Source of the DNA: Nemania diffusa
Taxonomy: Eukaryota > Ascomycota > Sordariomycetes > Xylariales > Xylariaceae
Reading direction: 5' to 3'
DNA: 64,000 bases
Assembly (NCBI GenBank): GCA_038501195.1
Contig: JBBPUQ010000005.1
Coordinates: 4,402,001 to 4,466,000, forward strand
Below the pieces are notes generated by a model. That model saw only the letters and a program-made list of their open reading frames with translations. It searched no databases and had not been told where the DNA came from. The translations under genes were made by a program, and so were the position numbers. Below are positions 23,391 to 36,624 of the stretch, piece after piece (positions within the stretch are counted from its first letter, which is position 1; each line of letters begins with the position of its first letter).

Positions 23391-25661
23391 TTATACCGTA
23401 GTCTCGCCCTTCTCGTTTTGACTCTCTAGACTATTATCCTTCTTCTTGTCTTGACCCTCCTCCAGACTAGTCTCCTTCTTCGCATCTTTGTTCCGGACAT
23501 CCTTCCACCCCATCAGCAACCCGAAGCCCAATGCAGCTACACCAAATGCGGCAACGAGATAAAAGGTCTTATCGACCGCGTAAGAGTACGCCAGAAGCAG
23601 CCCGTGAAGTTCAGGACTCCCTGGTGGCACGAGGGCCCGGACGGAGTCAGCACTCGAGCCAGCAGCAACCGCCGCCGCCGGAGACACGCTGGGGGCAAAC
23701 CTTGGCAGATCGTCCAGCAGACTCTGTGCGAAGATGGTGGTTGCGATGACGACAGCGATGGCGCCCGCAAGGTTCTGAGAAAAGATGAGAAGCGACATGG
23801 CGATGGGTATGAGCTCAGTGCCAACGGTATTTTGTGTGGCAATCAAGGCCTAGAGGCAAATCGCGAGGTAAGTAGTCCGCGAGAGAAATCAGGGAGACGG
23901 GAAGGCGACATACCATTTGCATCCCCGCGCCGCGGCCGGCGCCTTGTAGTATCTGGTAGCCAATCCACTTGCCAGTGCTGGTATTAGGCCTGAAAGTTGA
24001 AGCAAGCCCACCGCCAATCGAAGTCAAGGCTCCACTGAAGATCGTGTAGTATCCCAGTTTAGACACTGACAGCAGTTAGTACGTATTTGAGCCAGGCAGC
24101 AGCGGAGAAGGGGGTGACTAACCAGCAGCCCCTGAAAGTACGACGAGCAACAGCTGGCTTAAAATTCCCGGTAGTAGATACACACCGCTCAGCGAGGGTC
24201 CGACGCCCTTAACAGCTTGGAAGTAGACCGGAAGGTAGAAGTTGGCGATGAATACAACAAAGGTCAGGCAAAAGATGTTGCCGCAGCTCGACCAGACCTC
24301 ACGGTGCTTCACTACAGCACCTGGTATCATAGCTGTGTCCCCGACCCGTCTTTCCCAGAGGATAAATAGGATGCCGGTGACGCCCGCGCCGACGAAAAGC
24401 CCGATAATTACGGAGCTGTTCCAAGCATAGTTGTTATCGGCGCCGAATTGTAATGCCAAAAGGAACATGGTGGATGCTGGAGCGAACAGCGCGAACCCGA
24501 ATAAGTCGAGCTTCGGTAGTACTTTGCGCACAAGGGCGGAAGAGAAAGGCTCCTTAGCTGCGTTATCGGGGATGTGGATCAAGATGAGAAGTAGGGCACC
24601 GAAGCCGCCTATGGGCAAGTTGATGTAGAAACCTGAACAGAGTTAGTTTGAGCTTTGATTGTTTATTCTAGGAAGCCTTGGCTCAACTAACACCATCTCC
24701 AAGTTACATATTGAGTCAAAGCACCTAAGTTAAGTGTTAGCATGAGTGCCTAAGCCAACCCCTTTCCGCGGGAAAGTACCATACCCCCAATGAGTGGCGC
24801 CACGATCAATCCTAATTGACCGACTAATCATGGATTGTTAGCGAACGTAGAAGGGCTATCAAAGTTCTCTAGGAGTTTTCTCACCTCCAAACAGGATACC
24901 CAACTGTACTGCCGTGTGGTTAAAAATGTTAGCAAGAGGTTATTTAATGACAACTATAAAACGGGTCACTAGAGTGAGATTTTACTGACGGGGTCTCTTT
25001 TCTAAGGGTACCGCAACACTGATGATAGTTAAACCACCGTTCAACAGACCAGCCGCGCCAGCGCCGGCGATGGCGCGTCCACCGATCAACACCGAAGATG
25101 ACTTTGCCACACCACAGACTAGGGATCCTAGTTCGAAGAGGAAGAAGAAGAATAGGAAAGTCCACTGTGAGGTCCAATTCAGCACACAAGGTTCGCCTCG
25201 AGGCCAACAAGAAGGAAAATGCAACAGGCGTGTCGTACCTTTGTACGGAGGTAAGTGTACAGCTTCCCTGCGAGCGGCTGCAAGGCACCACTGGAAAATA
25301 TCAGCTGTCTGTATAGGCCTGGAGCGGGCTCCCTTCGTTATACCGACCTTGTGAGCTGATATGCACCTGCATACCAACCAATATCTGATAATGCATTGAG
25401 ATCGGCTGTGATGGCCGGAGTCGCTGTGCTGATGATGGTCTGGTCTAGAAGAACTAAGAAGAACACCACGGTGACAGCCCCGAGGAGAGCAATAAATTTG
25501 TAACCAGTGACATGGTCCTCATATTCCTTGTCTCCGGAGGAGGCCTGGTTTGGGCCGTCCCCTGGTCCCGTAGTCAAACTGTCTTTGCCGTTAGACGGCG
25601 GATGTTTGTCGTCCATAGGGGAGGTGTCCGGGACATTTTGGTCATCAATATTCTGGGACAT
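23391..25661 (-). CDS. MFS exporter, DHA2/14-TM type (about 9 exons)
   Basis: Major facilitator drug:H+ antiporter. Proposed exons are 25661-25348, 25290-25239, 25164-24990, 24908-24885, 24823-24785, 24724-24692, 24632-24123, 24065-23914 and 23849-23391, giving about 585 residues; all phases agree. The hydrophilic N-terminal 50 residues end before [21 protein letters not shown]. Family motifs follow: [13 protein letters not shown], motif A remnants around KRP, GPLIGG-type APLIGG, and [13 protein letters not shown]. The C-terminus is a Lys/Glu-rich cytosolic tail. The likely role is export of the cluster's product or self-protection. The 24-, 39- and 33-bp exons in the middle are unusually small; they restore the conserved QLG...LIGG-ALTQY-TWRWC phrase, which supports them. 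The first direct repeat of the A+T block starts 125 bp upstream of the ATG, so the promoter is cut short or replaced by repeat DNA. Confidence 0.85.
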
Positions 25662-25785
25662 GTTGAGGAATACACCTCTTGCAACGGCGGTTCTACAGAA
25701 ATCAAAATCAAGGCGTGTTATAGTAACTCCCACCTTACTCAGCAAGGCACTCACGAGTATAAAAACACTCAATTGGTACGCAAAG

Positions 25786-25908
25786 GCTAAATTCTAGTAT
25801 AGAGACTTATCTAGATAATATATTAAGTTAAAAAGTAGATCTAGTGAGAAGCTATGAAATAGAATATATAACTTAAATCTATAGCCTAAGGCTTTACTAA
25901 GCTTCCAC
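25786..25908 (+). repeat. Left copy of 123-bp direct repeat bounding the A+T block
   Basis: This stretch aligns without gaps to 50244-50366. Shared landmarks are gatatatta/aatatatta, aaagtagatct, ataacttaaatctat/ataatttaaatctat, and a gcctaaggctttactaagc / gcttaaggccccactaagc ending. Most differences are C/T or G/A changes. An unmutated reading of the right copy runs TG...CA over its core, as LTRs do. Confidence 0.75.
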
Positions 25909-25915
25909 AGGAAGC
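25901..25915. repeat. Short perfect hairpin at the left repeat edge
   Basis: gcttccacaggaagc has 6-bp arms around aca. It lies at the outer end of the left direct repeat and is not preserved in the right copy. Confidence 0.45.
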
Positions 25916-28900
25916 TATATATATATATGTGTGCATTGTGGGTAAAGTATATAATTATTACCAGCTTTTTTTGCCGTTTTTAGAATCGGGTAATAAAGCG
26001 TGAAGTTTGATATATAGGTTTTTAGCGCTAAAGTTGTAACCGATAGCTTTTGAAATAATATCATTAATATAAGTGCTAAATTTGTTTTAAAATTTTTAAA
26101 TAAATTTTATATGTTTTATTTTAAAGAAAATAAAATTATGTTTGTTTTTTTATTAAATAGTAAAAAAAATATAATTAAAAAAAAAAGATATATTTAAAGT
26201 TTTTTTAAAATATAATATATATTATTAATAAAAATAAATAAAATAGAAAATTTATTTTAATAAAAAAAGTTAATAATTATAAAATTTAAAATTAATTTAA
26301 TTATTAATATTAAAAATAACTGTTATAATAGCTAATTAATAATAATTAATTATAATAAATTTAATTTAAAAATATAAAAAAATAATAAAATTTTAATAAT
26401 TAATAAAAAGTAATATATATTATAAAATAAATTATATATAAAAATAAATAATTTAAATAATAAATGTTTAATATATATTAATAAATTTAAAATTATTTAA
26501 TTGTTATATTTATAAAATAAATTTAAATTATATAATTAAATATAAATTTAGTAAAATTTAATTAATTATTTAAAACTTTAAATAACTAAAATATATAAAT
26601 AATATTATATAGTAAAAATTTTTTTTTAATAAAGTTTTAGTTTTATTTAGTTATTATATAATATTTTATATAAACTATTATTAATTTTAAATATATTTTT
26701 ATAATTTAATTATTTTGTTTTATATTTTTTAATTAATTTATATTTTTTAATTATTTTAATTAATTTATATATTTTAAATAATTTATATTTTTAAATCAAG
26801 TTATATTTTTTAATAAATTTATATTTTTTAATTAATTTATATATTTAATTAATTAAATTATATATTTTAATTATTTTAAATAAAAAGTTTAAATAAATTT
26901 ATTAATATTTAAATATTAGTTTATATTATTAAATATATTTATTAATGTTTTTTTTTTTAAAATTTTTAAATTATTATTTTTTTAAGTATTATATTTTGTT
27001 TTTTTTTAAGCTGTTTATATTTTTAGCAATCAATTTAATATTATATAATATATTAATTTATAAAATTAATATTTATATTAAATTTAGTTTGAAAAATTTT
27101 TAATAAAAAATTGTTTTATTTATTTTTAAATTTTTTAAAAGTTTTATAAAATTTTTAAATATAATTAAATAAAAAGATTTAATATATATATTAAAAATAA
27201 AAAAATTATAACTAAACTAAAATCTTTATAAAAAGTTTTAAATTAATAATATAATTATAAATATAATATTATAATTTATAATTATTATATTTATTTATTA
27301 TATAAATAAAAATATTATAATAGTTATAATAATTTTTATAATATAAGCTTTTTTATAAAAATTTTTTATTAAAATAAATATAAACTATATTATATTTAAT
27401 ATAATAATATTTAAATTATTATAATTATAAAATTTATTTAAATTTTATATAAAAGTTTAACTTTTTTTAAATTATTATATTAATAATTTATATATTAACA
27501 AAAAATATTTTTATAAAAAGTAATAAATTTAATTTAAAATTTTTAAAAAATTTTAGTTTTAATATTTTAATAAAGTTAATAATATAAATATTATATTTAT
27601 TACTTTAAATTTTAGTTTTTATATAAATTTTAATTAAATTAAAAATTTATTTGTTAATATATAGTTAATTAAAATATTATTTAATATTAATAACTTATAT
27701 ATTATATAATAATATAATAATAACTTTAATATATTTATTTAAATTATTAAATAATAAAGCAATTATATATAAATTAAATTTAAAAATTAATATAATAATT
27801 TAAATAATAAATTATATATATATATTATTAATAAAACTAATATTAATAAATATTTTATATTTTTTATTTATATTTAAAAAAATAAAAAAGTTTTAAGTAA
27901 TATTAACAATAAGTTTTTATAAAAATTATTATATTTTATTTATTTTAATATTATTAAAATAAATATTAAATTAATTTTTATAAATAATTTAGCTTTTATA
28001 TATTATATTATTATAAAAAACTTTATTAATAAAAATAAAAATATTTTTAAAAGTTTTATAATTAATATTTAATTAAAACTATTAAAATATATTTAAATAA
28101 ATTATTTATATTATAAAAATAAGTTTTAATTATAAAGTAAATAAATTTAAAAAATATTATTTTTTAGTTTTAAAAAAATATATATTAATTATAAAAATTA
28201 AAAAAAAAATTTGTTTTATATTTTTAATAAATAATTTAATTATAATTTTAAAAAATAAAATAAATAAAATTAAAGTAAAAAGTTTAATAATTTAAAATGT
28301 TTTATTAATTTATAAAAATTTAAATATTATTAATTTATTTATAATATTAATTATAAAAAATATATAAATAACTATAGTAATATTTATAAATAATTATATA
28401 ATAAAACTAGTTATAACTTTAAAATATTATTTAATATTATTAATATTTTAAAATTAAAAGTTATATTATTAAATATTAAATATAATATAAATTATTTATA
28501 TATTAATATTAAATTAATTATATTTAAATATTTAAGTAATAATTTTTAATAGTAACTTTAATAAATAAAATATTATTAAAGTTAATATATATATTTTATT
28601 AATTATTTCGATAATTTTATATATAAATTTTTAAAAGTTTAAAAAATTAATAATATTTTAATTAAAAAATAAATTATTTTTTGTTTTTTTTATAAAAAAT
28701 AAAAAAGTTTATAAAATTAATAATTTTTAAATAATAAAATATTTTATATATAGATTTAATATATAAAAAATATTAAAAATTATAATAAAAATATTATTTA
28801 ATTATTTATTATTTTTTATTATTATAATAATAATATTAAATAAAATTGTTAAAGTTTTATTAAATTTTAAAATAATTTTTACAAATATATTAACTATTAT

Positions 28901-29856
28901 TATATTAGTTAATTTAATTAGTTTATTTTTATTTTATATTAAATTTTATATATTATATATATTTATATTTTTTTAACTATTGTTTATATTATTTTTTTAA
29001 TTGCTATTTTTAATAATTTAGTTTTTATTAGTTTTTTTTTATTAGTTTTTTTTTGTTTATTTTATTAATATATTTATAAAATAAAATAATTTATTTTTTA
29101 TATTTAAAATTACAATATTATAAATATATTAAAATATTTATAATATAATTTTTTAATTAATTAATTTTATAAGTTTATAATTTAAGCTTTTTTTAATTAA
29201 ATTATACTTTTTTTTGTTTATTTAAAGCTATAGTTAATTTTTTAAAAATTAAATTATTAGTTTTAATAGAAATAAAAAAAGCTAATATTAATATTTTTAT
29301 AAATATTAATATATTAAATTAAAATAATAATAAAAATAAAATAGCTACTATATATATTTTATTATTTTTAAAATAATTTAATAATATTTTTATATTATAA
29401 AAAAATGTTTTATTTTTATTAAAAATAAATATTTATTAGTTAAAATTAAACTAAAAAATTTGTTTAAATATATAATTTAAATTTATTTAAATAATATTTT
29501 ATTATATTATTTATTAATTTAAACAATTAACTAGTTTTTTAAATTGTTATTTTTAAACTTTTATTACTATATTTATATTTATTAAATTTAATATAAATTT
29601 AGTAATAATTAAAACTAAAATAAACTTTTAAAGTTAATTTTATATTAATATTATAATAATATATTATTTAAACGAAATATTAGCTATTTTTTTAAAAATA
29701 TAATAAAATATTAAATAAATTATAATATTAAAATATATAAAATTTTAATTGTTAAAATTTATAAAATATTATATAAATTTAATATTATTTATAAATTTAT
29801 AAAAATTTATAGTTATTTTAGTTATAGCTTTAATTTAAGTTACTATTATTTGTTTA

Positions 29857-30107
29857 TAGTTACAATATAGTAACTAGTGTAAGCTATGCAGTTATTTTAG
29901 CTACATATTGCAATTTTTTCGTTTTTTTTGCAAAACTTATTTATTATTAAAATTTATTGTTTTAAACAGCCTATATACTACTTATTTTTATTATTTTATA
30001 CTAGCTAAAGTTTCTAATTTTTTTTTTTTTTTTTATATTTAAATTTTTATATATAATTGAGTTATTTAATTAGTAGTTTTGTTTTTTGTAAATATTAACG
30101 TATAACA
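29857..30107 (+). repeat. 5' LTR of a degraded Ty3/Gypsy element
   Basis: This 251-bp stretch matches 36374-36624 at equal length. Shared landmarks are tagttacaatatag/tagttataatata, tatatactacttatttttattattttata, a long T run, atatttaaatttttatatataatt, and a gttttttg.aaatattaac.tataaca end. Differences are almost all transitions. Confidence 0.78.
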
Positions 30108-33100
30108 ATTTAAATATTACTTATATAAAGTACAAAAACTGCTTTTAAATATATTCTTACTTTGAAAAAAAAAAAACGAAAAATTACAAACTTGTAAAAT
30201 AAACACTAATATAACAATATTATAGTAAAAAATATAAACAGTAAGCTTTAAGTTTGTAAAAAAGTTTATTTTAAACTAAATAATTTAAAAAAGTTGTTTT
30301 TTAAATTTAACAAAATTTTTTAAAATAAAATTTAATGTAATTTATTAATTAATTTTAACTTTTAAAGTATAAAAACTTATATTTATATTGTAAAAAATAA
30401 TAAAAAAAAAAATCTATATAAAATTTTTAATAAAGCAGTTAATAAATTTTATAAATAATATAAAAAACTTAGTTTTATAAATAAATAATATATAAACTTT
30501 ATAAACGAACTAAAAAAAAACTAACAAAAATTAGTTGTTAATTTTGTTAATATATATATAAAAAATAACAATTTTATGTTTTTTTATTGTAATATTATTA
30601 ATAAAATTTAAATAGTTATTTTTTAATTTAATAAATTAATAAATTATATTAGCTTTAAACAACTATTTAAAAAGTTTAAAATTTTATAAACTAAATTTAA
30701 ATTTTATTTATTTGTATTTTTTGTTATATATTAATAAATAAATAACTTTTATAAACTTTTATAAAAAAATAAAAACTAATTTAACAATTTAATTAAATAG
30801 TATAACTTTTTTATTAATAAAAAATAAACTTTAATAATTATTAACTAATTAAAAGTAAAAATATTAACTGTAAATTTTAATTGTTTAATATTTATTAATT
30901 AAGCTATATTAAATCGTTTTTTTATTAAATTAATAAATTTAAAATTAAAAAAGTTTTAGCTTTAAAACTAAATTAATAAAACTAACTAGTAAATAATAAA
31001 TTTACTAACTAAAAAATATAAAACTAATATATTATTAAACTAAACTAAAAAAAAAATTTATAAGTTAATTAAAATTTTAATTTTTACTTTTTATAATAAT
31101 TTTAATAAAAATAATATAAAATTTAAAATATAGTACTACAATATAAAAAATTATTTAATAATTAATAAAAACTAGTTTATTAATAATATTGTTAAAATAA
31201 TAAATATTAAGTTTTATTTAAATAAAAAAATAATTAAATATTTATAGCTTTATTTAAATAATATATATTTTAAAGCTTTAACTTTATTATATATATTATT
31301 TATATATTTATATAAATATTATTACAATGTTAATATTTTTAATAAATTTAAAACAAAATTTAAAACTTTATATATAAAAAATAGTTTTGTTAAATATTTT
31401 TTTAATAAGTTTATTAAATTTAAAAATAACTTTGTTTATTTTATAAATAAAACTAAATTAATAAAAAATTAATAAAAAAATAGCTTTAAAAACTGTTTTA
31501 ATATTTATATAACTGTTAATATTATATTTAAATATTTAAAACTAAATAAAATATTTAAATTTTATATTTGTTATTATATATAAATTATATATATTTTTAA
31601 TATAAAAAATAAAAAATATAACGTTTTATATAAAAATAAAAAAACAATAGCTATATTTTAAAATAAAACTTCGATTATAAATATAAATAAAAAATTTTAT
31701 AACAATAATTGTTTAAATAAATAGTTTATATTTTAAATATAAATATAAAAAAAAAAAAAAAAATATAAGTTATTAATAAAAAAAAAATGTTTTAATTATA
31801 AATAAATTAAATATTAATTTTACAAATATTTAAAAAAAAAAAACAGTGTTAACAAAAAAGCTTATTTTAATACTATTATAAATCGATATTTTTTTAATAA
31901 TTTAAATAAACAAAAAATTAAAAAAAATAATATATTTAAATAAAATATTATATAAATAAAAAATTAACTTTAAAAAAAATAACTTTTTTTTTAAAAAAAG
32001 TATTTTTAAAGTTTATTAATAAATTAAATATTATAAATAAATATTTAAAAAAAAAGCTTTTTTTGTATATTTATATTATAAGCTATAATAAATTATTATT
32101 AACTATTAAAAATATTTTTAAAAATATAAAAGTAAATATATATATATATATAAATATTACTTTTATTAAATAAATTATAAAATATTTAAACTTGTTTTTA
32201 ATTTAATTTATGCTTTAAAATATAATAAAATATAATAAATAAAACAAACAAAAAATTAATTAAGTTTTTAAAGTTATTATAAAAATAAAAAAATATATAT
32301 TTTAAAAAATATTTTTATATATTATTAATATATAAAACAATTTTATTTTAAAAAAGTTATAGTTTTAAAAATATAATATTTTTTTTAATTATTAAAAAAA
32401 TTAGTTTTTATTTTTATTTATTTTATTTATTAACTATAACATAAAATATATTATTAATATAAATCAAATTAATATATAGTTATAATATTTTAATTATAAT
32501 TAAAATATAATATAAAAAAATATAAATTTAAAAAAAAACAAAAAAAAATATAAGTTTTAAAAAAAAACAGTTAAAATTAATAATATAAAGTTTAAAACTT
32601 TTATATAAATATTAAAACAAAAAAATTTTAAAAAAAAAAGTTTAAAAAAAATAAACTATATTTTTAAAAAAAAACTATTTTTTATATAAAAAAAAATTTA
32701 TTAAAAAAAAAAAAAACAATAATATATATTAATTAAAAAAACTAATTTTAATATATTAAAAAAATAAAAAGTTAAGATTTAAAATTTATATTATATATAA
32801 AAAAATAAAGTTAAATAATATAAAAAATAACTAAATATTAATATAATTAATATAAATATTATAGTTTTTTAATTTTTAATAAAACAAAATAAATTAATTA
32901 AAAATGTTTATATTATTAATATTTATAAAATTAATAAAATTATTATTAATAAAAAAATTGAAAATTTTTTTATAAAAAAAAATAATAAGTTATAATAAAA
33001 AGTTTTTAAAGTTATTTTTAGTAAATATTATAATTTGTTTTAAATATTTAATAAAATAAATTTTAATATTTTATTTTTATATTATTTATAAATAAACTAT

Positions 33101-36100
33101 TATATTAAATTTATAAATAATAAAAAATTAAAAAATTTAAAATATTTATTTTTATATAAAATGTTTATAAATAACTTAAAAGCTATAAAAAAATATTTAA
33201 TAAATAATTTATAAAAAAGATTTATTAAATTAAACAATATTTTGTTTATATTTTTTGTTTTATTTATAAATAAACTATATAATAAATTGTAATTTTGTAT
33301 TAATTATTAAAAACTTAATATTTTTATAAAAAAAAATTGTTATTTATTACTATTAATCGAAAAAATGCTGTTTTAAATTTTTAAAATAAAAATTTTTATA
33401 AAAATTAATATAAAACAAATATTTTATTAAATTTATATAAGTTTAAACAAAAAAAACTTAACTATTTTTTATATTTATTATAAAATTTATTAATATAAAA
33501 TATTACTTTTTAAACTTATTAATAAATTTTTTATATTTTAAAAATATATAAACAATATTTTGTTTAATTATTTAAATAATTTTTATAATATTTATATAAA
33601 TAATATTTTTATTTATTTCAATAATTTAATTAAATATAAAAAATATATAAAAAAAATATTATAACAATTAAAAAATATTAATTTATAAACTAATTTAAAA
33701 AAATTAAAGTTTTATATAACTAAAACTAAATTTTTAAGTTATATTATTAATATAAATAAAATATAAATAAATTTTAATAAAATTAAAATAATATATAAAT
33801 AAAAGTTTTTTATTACTGTTAAAAATATATAGTTTTTTTTAAGTTTTTATAACTTTTATTAAAAATTTATAAAAAATTATAGCAAAATAATTAAATTATT
33901 AAACTAATTAATAAAAAAAAAAGTTTTTTTTATATAAATTTTTTAATATAAAAAAGCTTTTAAATTTTTAAAAAAAAGCTTAATTATATTTTTTATTTTA
34001 AACTATTATAATTATAACTTATTTATTAAAATAAAAACTAATATTTTTAATAAAATAACTATAAAAATAATATTTTAGTTTTATAAAAAAAAATAATATT
34101 TAATAATTTATTATTTTAAAACTTTATATAATATAAAATTAAATTATAATATTTATAATAAAAAATTATTAATAATAATACTAATATTTAAAAAATAAAA
34201 ACTAAAATTAATAAATAATTAATAAAAAAAACTGTTTTTTATTATTATAAATTATAAAATATTAAAATATTTTAATTAAAAGTAATACTTTAATTTAAAA
34301 CAAATTAATTAAATAATACTTTTTTTAAAATATAACTTTGCGATTATTTATTATTTAAAAAAAAAAAACATTGTTATAAATATTTTATTTTGTAAATAAA
34401 AAAATTTAATTATTTAAAAAAATAAAAAAAATATATAATAATATTTAACTATATTTATACTTTTTAATAAAAAATATTTAAAATAAATAATAAATAGTAT
34501 AACTATTGTTACTATTACTATTTAAAACAATTTAAAAAAAAATTTAAAACAATTAATAAATTATTAATTTATTAATTATATTTTTAAATAAAACTGTATT
34601 AATTTTGCTATAAAAATATATTATTAAAAAATAAAAAACAAAAAATTAAACAACTTATAAATTTTAAAAAAAAAACTTATATTTTATTAAAAAAAATTAG
34701 TTATATTTAATTATATTAACTTATATATTTAATTAATTTTTAAAATTTATAACTATATAATTATAATTTATTTAAATATAAAAAAAATAAAACAACTAAT
34801 ATATAAATAATATTAATAGCTTAAACTATTTAAAAACTATTAAATTTATATATTAAATTGTTTAAAATATTAATTTATTAAAATATTAAAAAACAAAATT
34901 TCAAAAAAACTACAACTGTTACTAATATTAAACTAAATATAAAAATACTTAGTTATAAATTTTAAATAAATATTAAAAAATTATAACAAATATAATAATA
35001 TATTAGTTATAATAAATCAATTAAATAAAAAAATATAAATAATATTTTATATAATAAAAGCAATAGTAAAAAATATTATAAAAATATATTATAAAATTTT
35101 TTTTTAAATATTTAATATATTTAAAACTTTAACTATTAATAAAAAACTTTAATTTATTTTAACTTTTATAAATAAATTAAATAAACTAATAAAAATTATT
35201 TATATTTTTATATTATTAAACTATTATAAAATAATAAACTAAATAAAAATTATAAATAAATATTTAAATTAAAAGTTATAGTTTTATATAAATTATTTTT
35301 AAAACAATTAATTAAATCGAATTTTTATTATAAATTATATTTAAATATTTATATTATATAAATTAACAAAATTGTTTTTTTATAAAATAAAAATAAATTT
35401 TTTTATGTTTTTTTATTTTAATTAAAATTATTAAATTATTATTAAAAAATTAAAAAATATAATTATATAAAAATAATATATTTAAAAATAAAAGTAAAAA
35501 AAAGTTTAAATTATAACAAATTATATTATAACTATAAAAACAAATATATAAAAAGTTTAAAAAAAAATAGTTTATTAAATAAACAAAAAAAAAAAAAAAC
35601 TTAACTTTAATATAAACAATTATATATTTATTTTAAAAAAACAATAGTTATAAATTATAAATAAACTTTTTAATAAATTAAATTTTTTAATAATTTAATA
35701 ACTTTTTAAAATTTTAATGTATAAAAAAAATATATATATATTAAAAGTTTTAAATTTTTAAAAAATAACTAATAAATATTATATAAATAAATTATAAAAA
35801 TATTTTAATAATTTTTTGTTTAAATAAAAGTTAAAAAATTTTACTAAAAAATTAGTTAAATTAAAAAAAAAAAAAAAGTTTATTATTAAAAAAATTTAAA
35901 CTTTACAGTTATATTATAAAAAGCTTTAATATTAAATTATATAATAAAGCTAAAATATTAATAATAAATAATATTTAACTAAAAACTTTAAAAATAATAT
36001 ATTATTTTTATATTAGTTTTATTAAAACTATTTAAATATAATAAAGCTTTTAATATATTTAAAAAAATAACTAAAAATAAAAATAAAAAATAAGTTTATA

Positions 36101-36373
36101 AAGTTATATTTTAATAATAATAAAGCTATTAAAAAAAGCATTAAATAATTATATAAAAAAAAAAATATATAAAATTTAACTTATATAAAATAAACTTTAA
36201 TAAATTACTATTTAATAATTAAATATAAAAAAACTTATAAAATAATATAATAAATAAAAAACTTAAAATAAAGTTTATAAATAAATATTTAAAATAATTT
36301 TTTTTTTTATTAAAAAGTATTTAGTTTAATTATTATTTATATAAAAATTTTTTTTTTTTTTTTTTAAAAAAAA

Positions 36374-36624
36374 TAGTTATAATATAATAGCTAGTATAAA
36401 CTATATAATTATTTTAATTATATATTATAATCTTTTTACTTTTTTTATAAAATTTATTTATTATTAAAGCTTATTGCTTTAAATAGCTTATATACTATTT
36501 ATTTTTATTATTTTATATTAAATAAATTTTCTGTTTTTTTTTTTTTTTTTTATATTTAAATTTTTATATATAATTAAATCATTTAATTAGTAGCCCTGTT
36601 TTTTGCAAATATTAACATATAACA
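36374..36624 (+). repeat. 3' LTR of the degraded Ty3/Gypsy element
   Basis: Partner of 29857-30107 and of the same length. An A-run resembling a polypurine tract lies immediately before it. A short T-rich pentamer resembling tttat flanks both element ends and could be a target-site duplication, but it is not convincing in such A+T-rich DNA. Confidence 0.75.

Larger units (their letters stand above)
29857..36624 (+). mobile_element. RIP-degraded Ty3/Gypsy LTR retrotransposon
   Basis: A 6.77-kb element bounded by two 251-bp direct LTRs. The internal region reads on the plus strand. A CCHC zinc-knuckle pattern (C-x2-C-x4-H-x4-C) is traceable at 31788-31829 once RIP transitions are allowed for, marking the end of gag. 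A Ty3/Gypsy reverse-transcriptase segment is traceable at about 33580-33775. Its x-D-D catalytic pair lies at 33596-33604 and appears as two AAT codons (Asp to Asn, G-to-A), followed by the family's conserved KTKFLSY phrase. An A-rich purine tract directly precedes the 3' LTR, as expected for this orientation. In-frame stops are everywhere, so the element is dead. gag-pol order places it in Ty3/Gypsy rather than Copia. Protease, RNase H and integrase were not traced. Confidence 0.75.
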
